From contig CAJNCI010000004.1 of NCBI GenBank assembly GCA_905221215.1, forward strand, positions 117,651 through 181,650: DNA of 64,000 bases. The letters run 5' to 3'. Below the pieces are notes generated by a model. The model was not told the DNA's origin and ran no database searches. It saw only the letters and a program-made list of their open reading frames with translations. How positions within the stretch are numbered: position 1 is the stretch's first letter; every line of letters begins with the position of its first letter. The stretch is from a bacterium. Its GTDB lineage: Bacteria; Bacillota; Bacilli; Lactobacillales; Streptococcaceae. Made by a program: the position numbers and the translations under genes. Positions 35,987 to 44,548 of this stretch are shown piece after piece.

Positions 35987-37609
35987 TTGCTTACAGTATC
36001 TGATGTTTCACTACGTTTTAGTGATCGTAAACTTTTTGATGATGTCAATATCAAATTTACAGAAGGAAATACTTATGGATTAATCGGTGCTAATGGTGCC
36101 GGAAAGTCAACCTTTTTAAAAATTTTAGCTGGAGATATCGAACCTACTACTGGTCACATCTCTCTTGGTCCAGATGAGCGTCTCTCTGTTCTCCGTCAAA
36201 ATCACTTTGACTATGAAGATGAACGTGCCATTGATGTCGTTATCATGGGAAATGAAAAACTTTATAGCATCATGAAGGAAAAAGATGCTATCTACATGAA
36301 GGAAGATTTCTCAGATGAGGATGGAGTGCGTGCTGCCGAACTCGAAGGAGAGTTTGCCGAGCTTGGAGGCTGGGAAGCAGAAAGTGAAGCCTCTCAACTA
36401 CTTCAAAACCTAAATATTCCAGAAGAATTGCACTATCAAAATATGAGTGAATTGGCCAATGGTGAGAAAGTAAAAGTTCTCCTTGCTAAAGCACTTTTTG
36501 GTAAACCAGATGTTCTTCTTTTGGACGAGCCTACTAACGGTTTGGACATCCAATCAATTACATGGTTAGAAGATTTCTTGATTGACTTTGATAATACAGT
36601 TATCGTAGTATCCCACGACCGTCACTTCTTAAACAAAGTATGTACTCACATGGCAGACCTTGACTTTGGAAAAATCAAACTCTATGTCGGAAACTATGAC
36701 TTCTGGAAGGAATCTTCTGAACTCGCTGCTAAATTGCTAGCAGACCGTAATGCCAAAGCAGAAGAAAAAATTAAGCAATTGCAAGAATTCGTTGCTCGTT
36801 TCTCTGCCAATGCTTCTAAATCAAGACAAGCAACCTCACGTAAGAAAATGCTTGACAAGATTGAGCTAGAAGAGATTGTGCCATCTAGTCGTAAATATCC
36901 ATTTATTAACTTTAAAGCAGAACGTGAGATCGGTAATGATCTCTTGACAGTAGAAAATCTAACTGTAAAGATTGATGGTGAAACTATTTTAGATAATATC
37001 AGCTTTATCTTGCGTCCAGGTGATAAGACAGCTCTTATTGGACAAAATGATATCCAAACGACTGCATTAATTCGTGCAATCATGGGGGATATTGACTATG
37101 AAGGAACTGTCAAGTGGGGAGTTACAACTAGTCAATCTTACCTGCCAAAAGATAACTCAGCTGATTTTGCAGGGGGAGAATCAATCCTTGACTGGTTGCG
37201 TCAATTCGCAAGTAAAGAAGAAGATGACAATACTTTCCTACGCGGTTTCCTTGGTCGTATGCTCTTCTCTGGAGATGAGGTTAACAAACCTGTCAACGTC
37301 TTGTCAGGGGGAGAAAAAGTTCGTGTCATGCTTTCAAAACTCATGCTCTTGAAATCAAATGTGCTTGTACTTGATGATCCAACCAATCACTTGGACTTGG
37401 AATCTATCTCAAGCTTGAATGACGGATTGAAAAACTTTAAAGAATCAATCATCTTTGCCAGTCATGACCACGAGTTTATTCAAACTTTGGCTAACCATAT
37501 CATTGTCTTGTCTAAAAATGGCGTCATCGATCGTATCGATGAAACCTATGATGAATTCCTAGAAAATGCAGAAGTACAAGCAAAAGTTAAAGAACTTTGG
37601 AAAGACTAA
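35987..37609 (+). CDS. ABC-F family ATPase (YbiT/YkpA-like, ribosome-associated)
   Basis: 540 residues, two fused ABC domains and no membrane part. Domain 1 is complete: Walker A G-A-N-G-A-G-K-S-T (~34-42), signature L-A-N-G-E-K-V, Walker B V-L-L-L-D-E-P-T. Domain 2 has a normal signature L-S-G-G-E-K and V-L-D-D-P-T-N-H, but its Walker A reads G-Q-N-D-I-Q-T-T (~351-358), lacking Gly-Lys. The inter-domain linker is rich in Lys/Arg. ABC-F proteins bind the ribosomal E site to relieve stalling. The start is TTG with AGGAGA 6 nt upstream. Not a resistance-type length extension. I infer a housekeeping translation role. Confidence 0.85.
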   Translation: MLTVSDVSLRFSDRKLFDDVNIKFTEGNTYGLIGANGAGKSTFLKILAGDIEPTTGHISLGPDERLSVLRQNHFDYEDERAIDVVIMGNEKLYSIMKEKDAIYMKEDFSDEDGVRAAELEGEFAELGGWEAESEASQLLQNLNIPEELHYQNMSELANGEKVKVLLAKALFGKPDVLLLDEPTNGLDIQSITWLEDFLIDFDNTVIVVSHDRHFLNKVCTHMADLDFGKIKLYVGNYDFWKESSELAAKLLADRNAKAEEKIKQLQEFVARFSANASKSRQATSRKKMLDKIELEEIVPSSRKYPFINFKAEREIGNDLLTVENLTVKIDGETILDNISFILRPGDKTALIGQNDIQTTALIRAIMGDIDYEGTVKWGVTTSQSYLPKDNSADFAGGESILDWLRQFASKEEDDNTFLRGFLGRMLFSGDEVNKPVNVLSGGEKVRVMLSKLMLLKSNVLVLDDPTNHLDLESISSLNDGLKNFKESIIFASHDHEFIQTLANHIIVLSKNGVIDRIDETYDEFLENAEVQAKVKELWKD

Positions 37610-37617
37610 ATAAAACT

Positions 37618-37652
37618 TCAAAACTCAGTTGGGTTAACCGGCTGAGTTTTCT
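37618..37652 (+). terminator. ABC-F gene terminator
   Basis: AAAACTCAG pairs with CTGAGTTTT across a loop, followed by CTAACATTTT. Directly after the ABC-F stop. Confidence 0.75.
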
Positions 37653-37670
37653 AACATTTTATGAGGTAAC

Positions 37671-40214
37671 ATGAAATTTTTTTTTAAAACATATTGGACC
37701 TATTTTGTTTCTTTCATCATTCCCATAATCATTATGATAGGAGTATATCTATCTCAAGGTATCTACTGGAATAGCGACAACTCTCCTCTATTAGGAGATG
37801 GCTTTCATCAATACGTTATTTTTGATGTAGCTCTAAGAAATATCCTACATGGAAATGGTAGTTTGTTTTACACCTTTACAAGTGGCCTCGGATTGAATTT
37901 CTATGCCCTATCTAGTTATTACTTGGGTAGTTTCCTTTCACCACTAGTTTACTTTTTTGATCTAACGAATATGCCAGATGCTGTCTATCTGACAACTCTC
38001 TTAAAATTTGGATTGATTGGTCTGTCAACCTTCTTTAGTTTAAATAAATTATTTAAAAATATCCCTCATACTTTAAAACTAGCCTTATCCACTTCCTATG
38101 CTCTGATGAGTTTCACTGTTAGTCAACTAGAGATAAAAACCTGGCTGGATGTTTTTATCTTGATTCCTTTCATTATAACTGGTTTACACCTACTTATAAC
38201 TGAAAAGAAATCCTCATTATACTTTACAAGTCTGTCAATCTTATTTATCCAAAACTATTATTTTGGCTATATGACAGCATTGTTTCTTATTTTCTGGTAT
38301 CTCTGTCAAATTTCTTGGGACTTTAAAACTCGAAAATCATCTGTTCTTGATTTCATAGTTATCTACTTTTTAGCTGGTATGGCTAGTTTGATTATGACTC
38401 TTCCCACTCTATTTGATTTACAGACACATGGAGAAAAATTGACTGAAATTACAAAGTTTCAAACTGAAAGTAGCTGGTATCTTGATCTCTTTGCTAAGCA
38501 ATTCATTGGTTCCTTTGACACAACAAAGTATGGGGCTATCCCAATGATTTTTGTTGGACTGCTTCCCTTTATTTTAACTATTTTATTTTTTACGCTGAAA
38601 TCTATTAAGTTTCACGTAAAACTTATCTATGCAGTCTTCTTTACATTTCTAATTGCAAGCTTTTATATTGAAGTGCTTGATTTATTTTGGCAAGGCATGC
38701 ATACTCCAAACATGTTTTTACATCGCTATGCTTGGATTTTCTCTACCTTGTTAATTTATACAGCAGCGGAAGTCTTAAATCGTCTGAGAGAAATTAAATT
38801 CTGGAACTTTTTAGTTTCGCTTTTTCTTGTAGTAACAGGATTTTTAGCTACCATCTATCTAAAATCACATTATTCTTTTTTAACAGATTTGAATATTCTG
38901 CTTACTCTTGAATTTTTGGTTGTCTATTTGCTTTTACTCCTTGCAGTTATCAAAAAGTTTATCTCTGTAAATCTATTTGCCATTCTAATCTCTTTATTTA
39001 TAATGGTTGAAATGAGTTTAAATGCTTCATCTCAAATAGACGGAATTGCTAAGGAATGGGGATTTGCTTCTCGAAGTGCATATAGTAGAGATATCCCAGC
39101 TATGGAATCTTTCTCAACATATATTGAGGATCCATTTACTCGTACTGAAAAACTACAAACTCAGACAGGAAATGACAGTATGAAATTTAACTACAATGGA
39201 ATCTCTCAATTTTCATCTGTTCGAAATCGTTCAGCAAGCTCTACTTTAGATAAACTTGGCTTTAAATCCTCTGGGACCAACCTCAATCTCCGTTATGCCA
39301 ATAATAGTATTTTGGCTGATAGTTTATTTGGGATCCAGTATAATATCTCAGACAGTCCTATTGATAAGTATGGTTTCCAAGATATCTATCAAAAAGATAA
39401 TCTTACCCTATATGAAAATCAATACTCTCTTCCGATTGCATTTGCTAGTCAATCTGTTTACAATGATGTCAAGTTCACTGAACACACTCTAGATAATCAG
39501 GCCTCGTTTTTAAATCAACTTGCTGACGTCAATTTTGATTATTTTTCTCCAATCCCTTATGACAAAACAGAAAATACTAATGATTTGATTAGTGTCACAA
39601 GTTCTTCAAATGAGGATGCAGCAATCCAGTATCAAATTGAAGTGCCAGAAAACAGCCAAGTTTATCTTTCTTTCACAAACCTTCACTTTTCTAATGACAA
39701 ACAAAAGAAGGTTGACATCCTTGTAAATGGAGAAAAGAAAACTTTTACAACTGATAATGTCTTCTCCTTCTTTAATCTAGGTTATACAAAAGAGACAAAA
39801 ACTTTCAATATTCATGTTAGTTTCCCTGGAAATTCACAAGTATCATTTGAATCTCCTACCTTCTATCGTTTAGATACCCAAACTTTCACCGAGGCAATTC
39901 AAAAAATTAAAGAACAACCTGTCACCGTATCAACTTCTAAAAATAAGGTCTTTGCTACATATGATGTCAAACAAGATACATCCATTTTCTTCACCATTCC
40001 TTATGACGAAGGCTGGTCTGCCTACCAAGATGGTAAGAAAATAGAAATTAAACAAGCTCAAACTGGCTTTATGAAAGTTGATGTTCCTAAGGGAAAAGGA
40101 ACTATTACACTTTCCTTTATTCCTAATGGGTTTGTTGTTGGAGCAATCTGTTCCTTTACTTCTCTTTTACTATTTGGAATCTATAATCACAAACGAAAGT
40201 CATCTAAGACATAA
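37671..40214 (+). CDS. YfhO family polytopic membrane protein
   Basis: 847 residues. The N-terminal ~460 residues hold a dozen or so transmembrane helices, with G-D-G-F-H-Q-Y and the G-L-G-L-N-F-Y-A-L-S-S-Y-Y-L-G-S region typical of YfhO. A large external domain (about 470-815) is followed by one last hydrophobic helix and a basic tail K-R-K-S-S-K-T. YfhO-like proteins resemble C-type glycosyltransferases and are implicated in decorating teichoic acids with sugars, though the substrate here is unknown. The stop codon abuts the terminator it shares with yhgE. Confidence 0.85.
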   Translation: MKFFFKTYWTYFVSFIIPIIIMIGVYLSQGIYWNSDNSPLLGDGFHQYVIFDVALRNILHGNGSLFYTFTSGLGLNFYALSSYYLGSFLSPLVYFFDLTNMPDAVYLTTLLKFGLIGLSTFFSLNKLFKNIPHTLKLALSTSYALMSFTVSQLEIKTWLDVFILIPFIITGLHLLITEKKSSLYFTSLSILFIQNYYFGYMTALFLIFWYLCQISWDFKTRKSSVLDFIVIYFLAGMASLIMTLPTLFDLQTHGEKLTEITKFQTESSWYLDLFAKQFIGSFDTTKYGAIPMIFVGLLPFILTILFFTLKSIKFHVKLIYAVFFTFLIASFYIEVLDLFWQGMHTPNMFLHRYAWIFSTLLIYTAAEVLNRLREIKFWNFLVSLFLVVTGFLATIYLKSHYSFLTDLNILLTLEFLVVYLLLLLAVIKKFISVNLFAILISLFIMVEMSLNASSQIDGIAKEWGFASRSAYSRDIPAMESFSTYIEDPFTRTEKLQTQTGNDSMKFNYNGISQFSSVRNRSASSTLDKLGFKSSGTNLNLRYANNSILADSLFGIQYNISDSPIDKYGFQDIYQKDNLTLYENQYSLPIAFASQSVYNDVKFTEHTLDNQASFLNQLADVNFDYFSPIPYDKTENTNDLISVTSSSNEDAAIQYQIEVPENSQVYLSFTNLHFSNDKQKKVDILVNGEKKTFTTDNVFSFFNLGYTKETKTFNIHVSFPGNSQVSFESPTFYRLDTQTFTEAIQKIKEQPVTVSTSKNKVFATYDVKQDTSIFFTIPYDEGWSAYQDGKKIEIKQAQTGFMKVDVPKGKGTITLSFIPNGFVVGAICSFTSLLLFGIYNHKRKSSKT

Positions 40215-40242
40215 AAAAATCGACCAGTTGGTCGATTTTTTT
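40213..40242. terminator. Bidirectional terminator squeezed between two stop codons
   Basis: AAAAAATCGACCAGTTGGTC folds as AATCGACCA/TGGTCGATT with A-run left and T-run right. It starts at the stop of the yfhO-like gene and ends at the stop of yhgE. Confidence 0.88.
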
Positions 40243-42883
40243 AATCTTCTTCCATTTTTTTAGGTTGATAGGCTAGCATACCTAAACCTGTAAATAGGGC
40301 TAATATCACAGCAAGGAAAATGACTTGATGATGAATATTTCCTGTCATAGAAATTGTTTGTCGTAATCCAGAAACCGAATAACTCATTGGTAACCAAGGA
40401 CTAATAGCTCTAAAGAAATCATTTGTCAAGGCAAGTGGATAGGTACCTGCACTTGATGCTAACTGTAATAATAGCAAAATAAGAGAGAAGAAAGCTCCTA
40501 TACGGCTATTCCATGTTGTTAATGCAGTTACCATGGACATGAATACTAAACTTGTTAGGATAATGAGAATAAATGTTCTCATTTCATGATTAGCAGTTAA
40601 ACCAATAAGATGAACTCCTCCATATACCAAAATCCCTGCTAAAACAGCTATAATACCATTTATTTCAGCTCGAGATTTCAACCAAGCCCAACGGCTCTCT
40701 GGATGACGTCCTGAAGGCAACTTCGCAAAAATCATATTCGTTGATATTGCTGCAACAAAAAGAGCAACTGATATCATATACGGAGCCATTGCGATTCCAT
40801 TTACAGGAACTTGGTCATTGTCTGTTTTGGAAAGATTGAGTGGATTTGACAAAATCTCTGCATTTTTAGATTCCGTTGATGCTGATTTGAGTTGATCACT
40901 AGCATTACTTAGTCCTTGTCCTAAAGAAGCAACTCCTGTCTGTAAATCTTCCAATCCAGAAGTTAACTTTATTCCACCTTCTGCAAGTTTCCCAGCTCCA
41001 TCTGCCAATTTATTAGCTCCATTCTCTAATTGAGAAGCACCTGAAAGTAACTGACTGGATTTATCTGCTAATTGCCCAGATCCGGATTGTAATTTATCAA
41101 CTCCTGCCATTAATTCTTGACTCTTTTGATTCAATTGGTTAGAGCCAGTTGATAATTTTTCAATACCAGATACTAATTCTGGAGTTTTTTCAACTAATTG
41201 ACCTACTCCTGCTGTCAAGCTAGAAGATTTTTGTGTCAAGGTGTTTGAGCCTGAAACTAGTTGATTCAAACTACCTGTCAAGGTGGAATTCTTTTCACTT
41301 AGTTGACTTGCGCCCTGAGAAACTTTATCAACACCTGCAGTATATGCATTTACACCTGATGTAATCGACTGACTGGCAGGAACTAATTTACTAGTCACTG
41401 CTCCTTGTATTTCTGTTAATCCACTTGACAATCTTGTCAAAGAAGTAGAAGCAAGCGGTAATACTTGATTAGCTTTATCTTTTAACGTTGAAAGATTTGA
41501 AGATTTATTTTGTAAGTTTTCTAATCCTCCCTGTAAACCTTGTACTAAAGCTATAATTGACTGAGCCGATTGAATACTATCAGTCGAATTTTGAGATACA
41601 GAAGCACTTATCTCAGCTTGTTGCTCACTTGTCAAGGATTGATAAGCTGCTGTCGATTGAATATTTGCTAATGTAGTTGCTTTTTCAGACTGAGCACTTG
41701 CTAACATTTGATTAGAAAGAGAAACTATACTTGATAAAACAGAAGATAATTGTTTTGTATCTCCAACATCAATATTTTGAATAGCTTGATTTAACTGATT
41801 TAGACCAGAAGATAATTGATTAATTTGATCTTTTTGCCCAGATGAAGCATCTAACTTACTAGAAAGTTGTTGAATCCCTTCACTTAATTGCTCCACACCC
41901 ATTCGAAGTGTAGCTGATTGACTAGATAACTGATTCGCACCTGTTGCAAGATTTCCCACTCCATTTGTATAGGCACTAACACCAGATGAAAATTGATTAA
42001 GACCAGTATTGAGTTGTGAAACACCGCCAGTATAGGCCTCTACACCAGTATATAATTGATTGATTCCTCCTACTAATTCAGGACTTTTAGAAGCTAATTG
42101 ACCTAATCCGGTATCTAATTGACTCACTGCACCAGTATATGTAAGCAATCCACTATTAAAAGTCCCTAAGCCAAGATGAAGTTGTTCAACACCAGAAACA
42201 TAAGAGGATAATCCTTTAGTAAACTGCTCCGTTCCATTTGAAAATGTTAAACTTGAATCTGCTAAAGAGTGTAGATTAGTAGTTAATGTTTTACTTCCTG
42301 TCACTAATTGATTAGCTCCATCAGTTAATTTTTCACTACCAGAAGCCGCTTGACTCATACCATCCTTTAATTCGACCATCTTATCAAATAAAGCTTTAGT
42401 ATAGGTCTCGGTTACATTGGTAGAAACATTCTGCTTCAATTGTGTCATCGCAGAATCGCTCATCTTGCTAGCAATAAAACTATGACCACTTGAAGTCTGA
42501 TAATCGATTTGCATTTGCTCTGGATGATTCGTTAAAATAGAAGCTGCTTTTTCAGATAAATCACTTGGTAAAGTCACTACCATATAGTAATCGCCATCTT
42601 CCAATCCCTTCTTTCCTTCCTCTTCATCTACAAAATGAAAATCCAAGGTTTTATTTTCTTTTAAATTGGACACCATGTCTTCTCCTATTGCCATGGTATT
42701 ACCATTATAGGACGCCTCTTTATCATGATTGACGACTGCCACAGGTAAGTCAGACAATTGCCCATATGGATCCCACATTGATGACAAAAATATGATATTG
42801 TACAGAGCTGGAATAAGAGAAATCCCTATCATGACAATAATAAAGGTTGGTTTTTTAAAAATTGCTTTCCATTCTTTAAACAT
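40241..42883 (-). CDS. YhgE/Pip domain membrane protein
   Basis: About 880 residues from ATG 42883 (M-F-K-E-W-K-A-I-F-K-K-P). One N-terminal helix and five C-terminal helices belong to the ABC-2-permease-like YhgE/Pip fold. Between them lies a very long external region (about 170-680) of tandem helical repeats rich in Gly, Ser, Leu and Gln, of the type Q-L-x-x-G-x-x-x-L-x-x-G. Members include the lactococcal phage-infection protein and ESX-associated proteins; a transport role is assumed. I chose the inner ATG because AGGAGA precedes it. Divergent from a TetR gene with two matching operators. Confidence 0.87.
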   Translation of the reverse strand: MFKEWKAIFKKPTFIIVMIGISLIPALYNIIFLSSMWDPYGQLSDLPVAVVNHDKEASYNGNTMAIGEDMVSNLKENKTLDFHFVDEEEGKKGLEDGDYYMVVTLPSDLSEKAASILTNHPEQMQIDYQTSSGHSFIASKMSDSAMTQLKQNVSTNVTETYTKALFDKMVELKDGMSQAASGSEKLTDGANQLVTGSKTLTTNLHSLADSSLTFSNGTEQFTKGLSSYVSGVEQLHLGLGTFNSGLLTYTGAVSQLDTGLGQLASKSPELVGGINQLYTGVEAYTGGVSQLNTGLNQFSSGVSAYTNGVGNLATGANQLSSQSATLRMGVEQLSEGIQQLSSKLDASSGQKDQINQLSSGLNQLNQAIQNIDVGDTKQLSSVLSSIVSLSNQMLASAQSEKATTLANIQSTAAYQSLTSEQQAEISASVSQNSTDSIQSAQSIIALVQGLQGGLENLQNKSSNLSTLKDKANQVLPLASTSLTRLSSGLTEIQGAVTSKLVPASQSITSGVNAYTAGVDKVSQGASQLSEKNSTLTGSLNQLVSGSNTLTQKSSSLTAGVGQLVEKTPELVSGIEKLSTGSNQLNQKSQELMAGVDKLQSGSGQLADKSSQLLSGASQLENGANKLADGAGKLAEGGIKLTSGLEDLQTGVASLGQGLSNASDQLKSASTESKNAEILSNPLNLSKTDNDQVPVNGIAMAPYMISVALFVAAISTNMIFAKLPSGRHPESRWAWLKSRAEINGIIAVLAGILVYGGVHLIGLTANHEMRTFILIILTSLVFMSMVTALTTWNSRIGAFFSLILLLLQLASSAGTYPLALTNDFFRAISPWLPMSYSVSGLRQTISMTGNIHHQVIFLAVILALFTGLGMLAYQPKKMEED

Positions 42884-42896
42884 AGCTTCTCCTTTT

Positions 42897-42913
42897 TTAA
42901 ACATATTGTCTAA
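42897..42913. promoter_or_regulatory. Candidate TetR operator 2 (yhgE-proximal)
   Basis: TTAAACATATTGTCTAA matches operator 1 (42974-42990) at 14 of 17 positions. It lies just downstream of the predicted yhgE transcription start, where a repressor would block elongation or initiation. Confidence 0.65.
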
Positions 42914-42929
42914 AATTTTGATATAATAG

Positions 42930-42957
42930 ATTATACATTAAAAAATCTAAATTACAA
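42930..42957 (-). promoter_or_regulatory. yhgE promoter
   Basis: Minus-strand TTGTAA, 16-bp spacer and a perfect TATAAT (-10 at 42930-42935). Confidence 0.65.
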
Positions 42958-42973
42958 GATAAAAAATCCATTT

Positions 42974-42990
42974 TTAGACAGATAGTCTAA
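42974..42990. promoter_or_regulatory. Candidate TetR operator 1
   Basis: TTAGACAGATAGTCTAA is a palindrome with 6-bp arms and a 5-bp centre, the format of TetR sites. It is 20 bp before the tetR ATG. Confidence 0.7.
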
Positions 42991-43010
42991 TTTGTTTACA
43001 AGGAGGAAAT

Positions 43011-43553
43011 ATGCAAGAAAGTAACAAACGCTTAAAAACAAAGCGAACTATTGAAAATGCTATGGTACAATTACTGATGGAACAGCCATTTGATCAAATT
43101 TCTACTGTCAAGTTAGCAGAAAAAGCCGGAATTAGTCGTTCCAGCTTCTATACTCACTATAAGGATAAGTATGATATGATTGAGCACTATCAAAGTAAGC
43201 TATTCCATACATTTGAATATATTTTTCAAAAACATGCTCATCACAAAAGAGACGCTATTTTAGAAGTCTTTGAATATCTAGAGTCAGAACCACTTCTGGC
43301 TGCCCTTCTTTCTGAAAATGGGACTAAAGAAATCCAAAATTTCTTACGAAATAAACTTCATATCATGCTCAGTACAGATTTACAAAAGCAATTTATGCAA
43401 CTAAATCTCAATACCACTGAATTAGAATATAGTAGCATCTATCTAACTCATGCACTTTTTGGTGTCTGCCAAACTTGGATTGCACATGGAAAAAAAGAAA
43501 GTCCTCAAGAAATAACAGACTTCCTTATGAAAATGCTTGGTAATGCAAATTGA
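43011..43553 (+). CDS. TetR/AcrR family transcriptional regulator
   Basis: 180 residues. The N-terminal helix-turn-helix (about 10-55) reads I-S-T-V-K-L-A-E-K-A-G-I-S-R-S-S-F-Y-T-H-Y-K-D-K, typical of TetR. The C-terminal ligand domain is all-helical and unassigned. RBS AGGAGG at 43001-43006. Divergent from the yhgE gene with two similar 17-bp palindromic sites between them, so it likely represses yhgE and itself. Ligand unknown. Confidence 0.9.
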   Translation: MQESNKRLKTKRTIENAMVQLLMEQPFDQISTVKLAEKAGISRSSFYTHYKDKYDMIEHYQSKLFHTFEYIFQKHAHHKRDAILEVFEYLESEPLLAALLSENGTKEIQNFLRNKLHIMLSTDLQKQFMQLNLNTTELEYSSIYLTHALFGVCQTWIAHGKKESPQEITDFLMKMLGNAN

Positions 43554-43560
43554 TATAAAA

Positions 43561-43588
43561 AGAGGAACACAGTTGTGTTCCCTTTTAT
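43561..43588. terminator. Bidirectional terminator between tetR and the tRNA genes
   Basis: GGAACACA (43564-43571) and TGTGTTCC (43574-43581) form a perfect stem, T-run on the right and A-run on the left. Ends both tetR and the converging tRNA/comCDE side. Confidence 0.82.
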
Positions 43589-43593
43589 CTATA

Positions 43594-43667
43594 CTCCGCC
43601 AGTAGGACTCGAACCTACGACATCATGATTAACAGTCATGCGCTACTACCAACTGAGCTATGGCGGA
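43594..43667 (-). tRNA. tRNA-Asn(GTT)
   Basis: A 74-nt cloverleaf with acceptor pairing TCCGCCA/TGGCGGA, anticodon loop CTGTTAA (GTT) and T-loop GGTTCGAGTCC. CCA is not encoded. It lies 5 bp from tRNA-Glu in the same orientation. Confidence 0.96.
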
Positions 43668-43672
43668 TAAAA

Positions 43673-43744
43673 TAGTCCGTACGGGATTCGAACCCGTGTT
43701 ACCGCCGTGAAAAGGCGGTGTCTTAACCCCTTGACCAACGGACC
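43673..43744 (-). tRNA. tRNA-Glu(TTC)
   Basis: A 72-nt cloverleaf with acceptor GGTCCGT/ACGGACT, anticodon loop TTTTCAC (TTC) and T-loop GGTTCGAATCC. It sits 51 bp downstream of comE, the usual flank of comCDE in this group. Confidence 0.96.
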
Positions 43745-43795
43745 TTCTATCTGTAGCAGATATAACCATTATATCAATTTCTTACTAATTGTCAA

Positions 43796-44548
43796 TCACT
43801 TTTTAGATTTTTTCTCTAGAATATCTTTCAATTTTCTAATTTTTAACCTTGAAATAGGACAGCGATGGTCTTCATAGAAAACAACTTCTAGATTCTTTCG
43901 ATCAATTTCTCTGATATTGCCTATATTTACCAAAAATGACTTATGAGGAGAATAAAATCGCTGAGTATGTTTGTCCTTTTCCTGAATATCTGTCATGGTA
44001 CCGTAAAACTCTTTGGCAAAATTCTTACCAATAATACGTAATTTATGAGAGACTCCTGTTGTTTCAATATACAAAATATCATGGTAAGGAATTTTTAAAT
44101 CATTTCCCTTATAATTGTAGTCAAAATAATCTACCACATCTTCATTTTCAAGTAACATACTCTTCGTGTAGAATATATTCTGCTCAATTCTCTTTTTAAA
44201 TAACTCATCATTGATATCCTTATCAACAAAATCTAGGGCTGATACCTGGTATTTATAGGTTAGAGTCGCAAACTCTGATCGACTGGTGATAAAGACGATA
44301 ATAGCATAAGGATTGTAATGACGAATGAGCTGAGCCACTTCAAATCCCTTTTTCTCAATTCCATGAATATCGATATCTAGGAAATAAAGCTGATTTACTT
44401 CATCGTTTTCAATGTATTCTTCAAATTCACGGACTTTTCCTGTTGTCTTGTATGATATTGGAATATTCGATTCTTTCGAAATTTCATCCAATATTCTCTC
44501 TAGTCTCACTTGATGTTCAATAACATCTTCTAAAATTAAAACTTTCAT
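43796..44548 (-). CDS. comE: Competence response regulator ComE
   Basis: 250 residues. The receiver domain (1-125) has the phospho-acceptor Asp58 in Y-F-L-D-I-D and conserved K-x-x and acidic pocket residues. The C-terminal LytTR DNA-binding domain (about 140-245) includes I-L-Y-I-E-T and F-Y-S-P-H-K-S-F-L-V-N. Phosphorylated ComE binds direct repeats before comC and comX and starts competence. Overlaps comD by 4 bases. Confidence 0.97.
   Translation of the reverse strand: MKVLILEDVIEHQVRLERILDEISKESNIPISYKTTGKVREFEEYIENDEVNQLYFLDIDIHGIEKKGFEVAQLIRHYNPYAIIVFITSRSEFATLTYKYQVSALDFVDKDINDELFKKRIEQNIFYTKSMLLENEDVVDYFDYNYKGNDLKIPYHDILYIETTGVSHKLRIIGKNFAKEFYGTMTDIQEKDKHTQRFYSPHKSFLVNIGNIREIDRKNLEVVFYEDHRCPISRLKIRKLKDILEKKSKK

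Noticed and set aside
38608..38623. Third parS-like site AGTTTCACGTAAAACT in the YfhO gene
   Set aside because: Only 13 of 16 matches to parS and the symmetry is broken in the core, so I do not list it as a feature.
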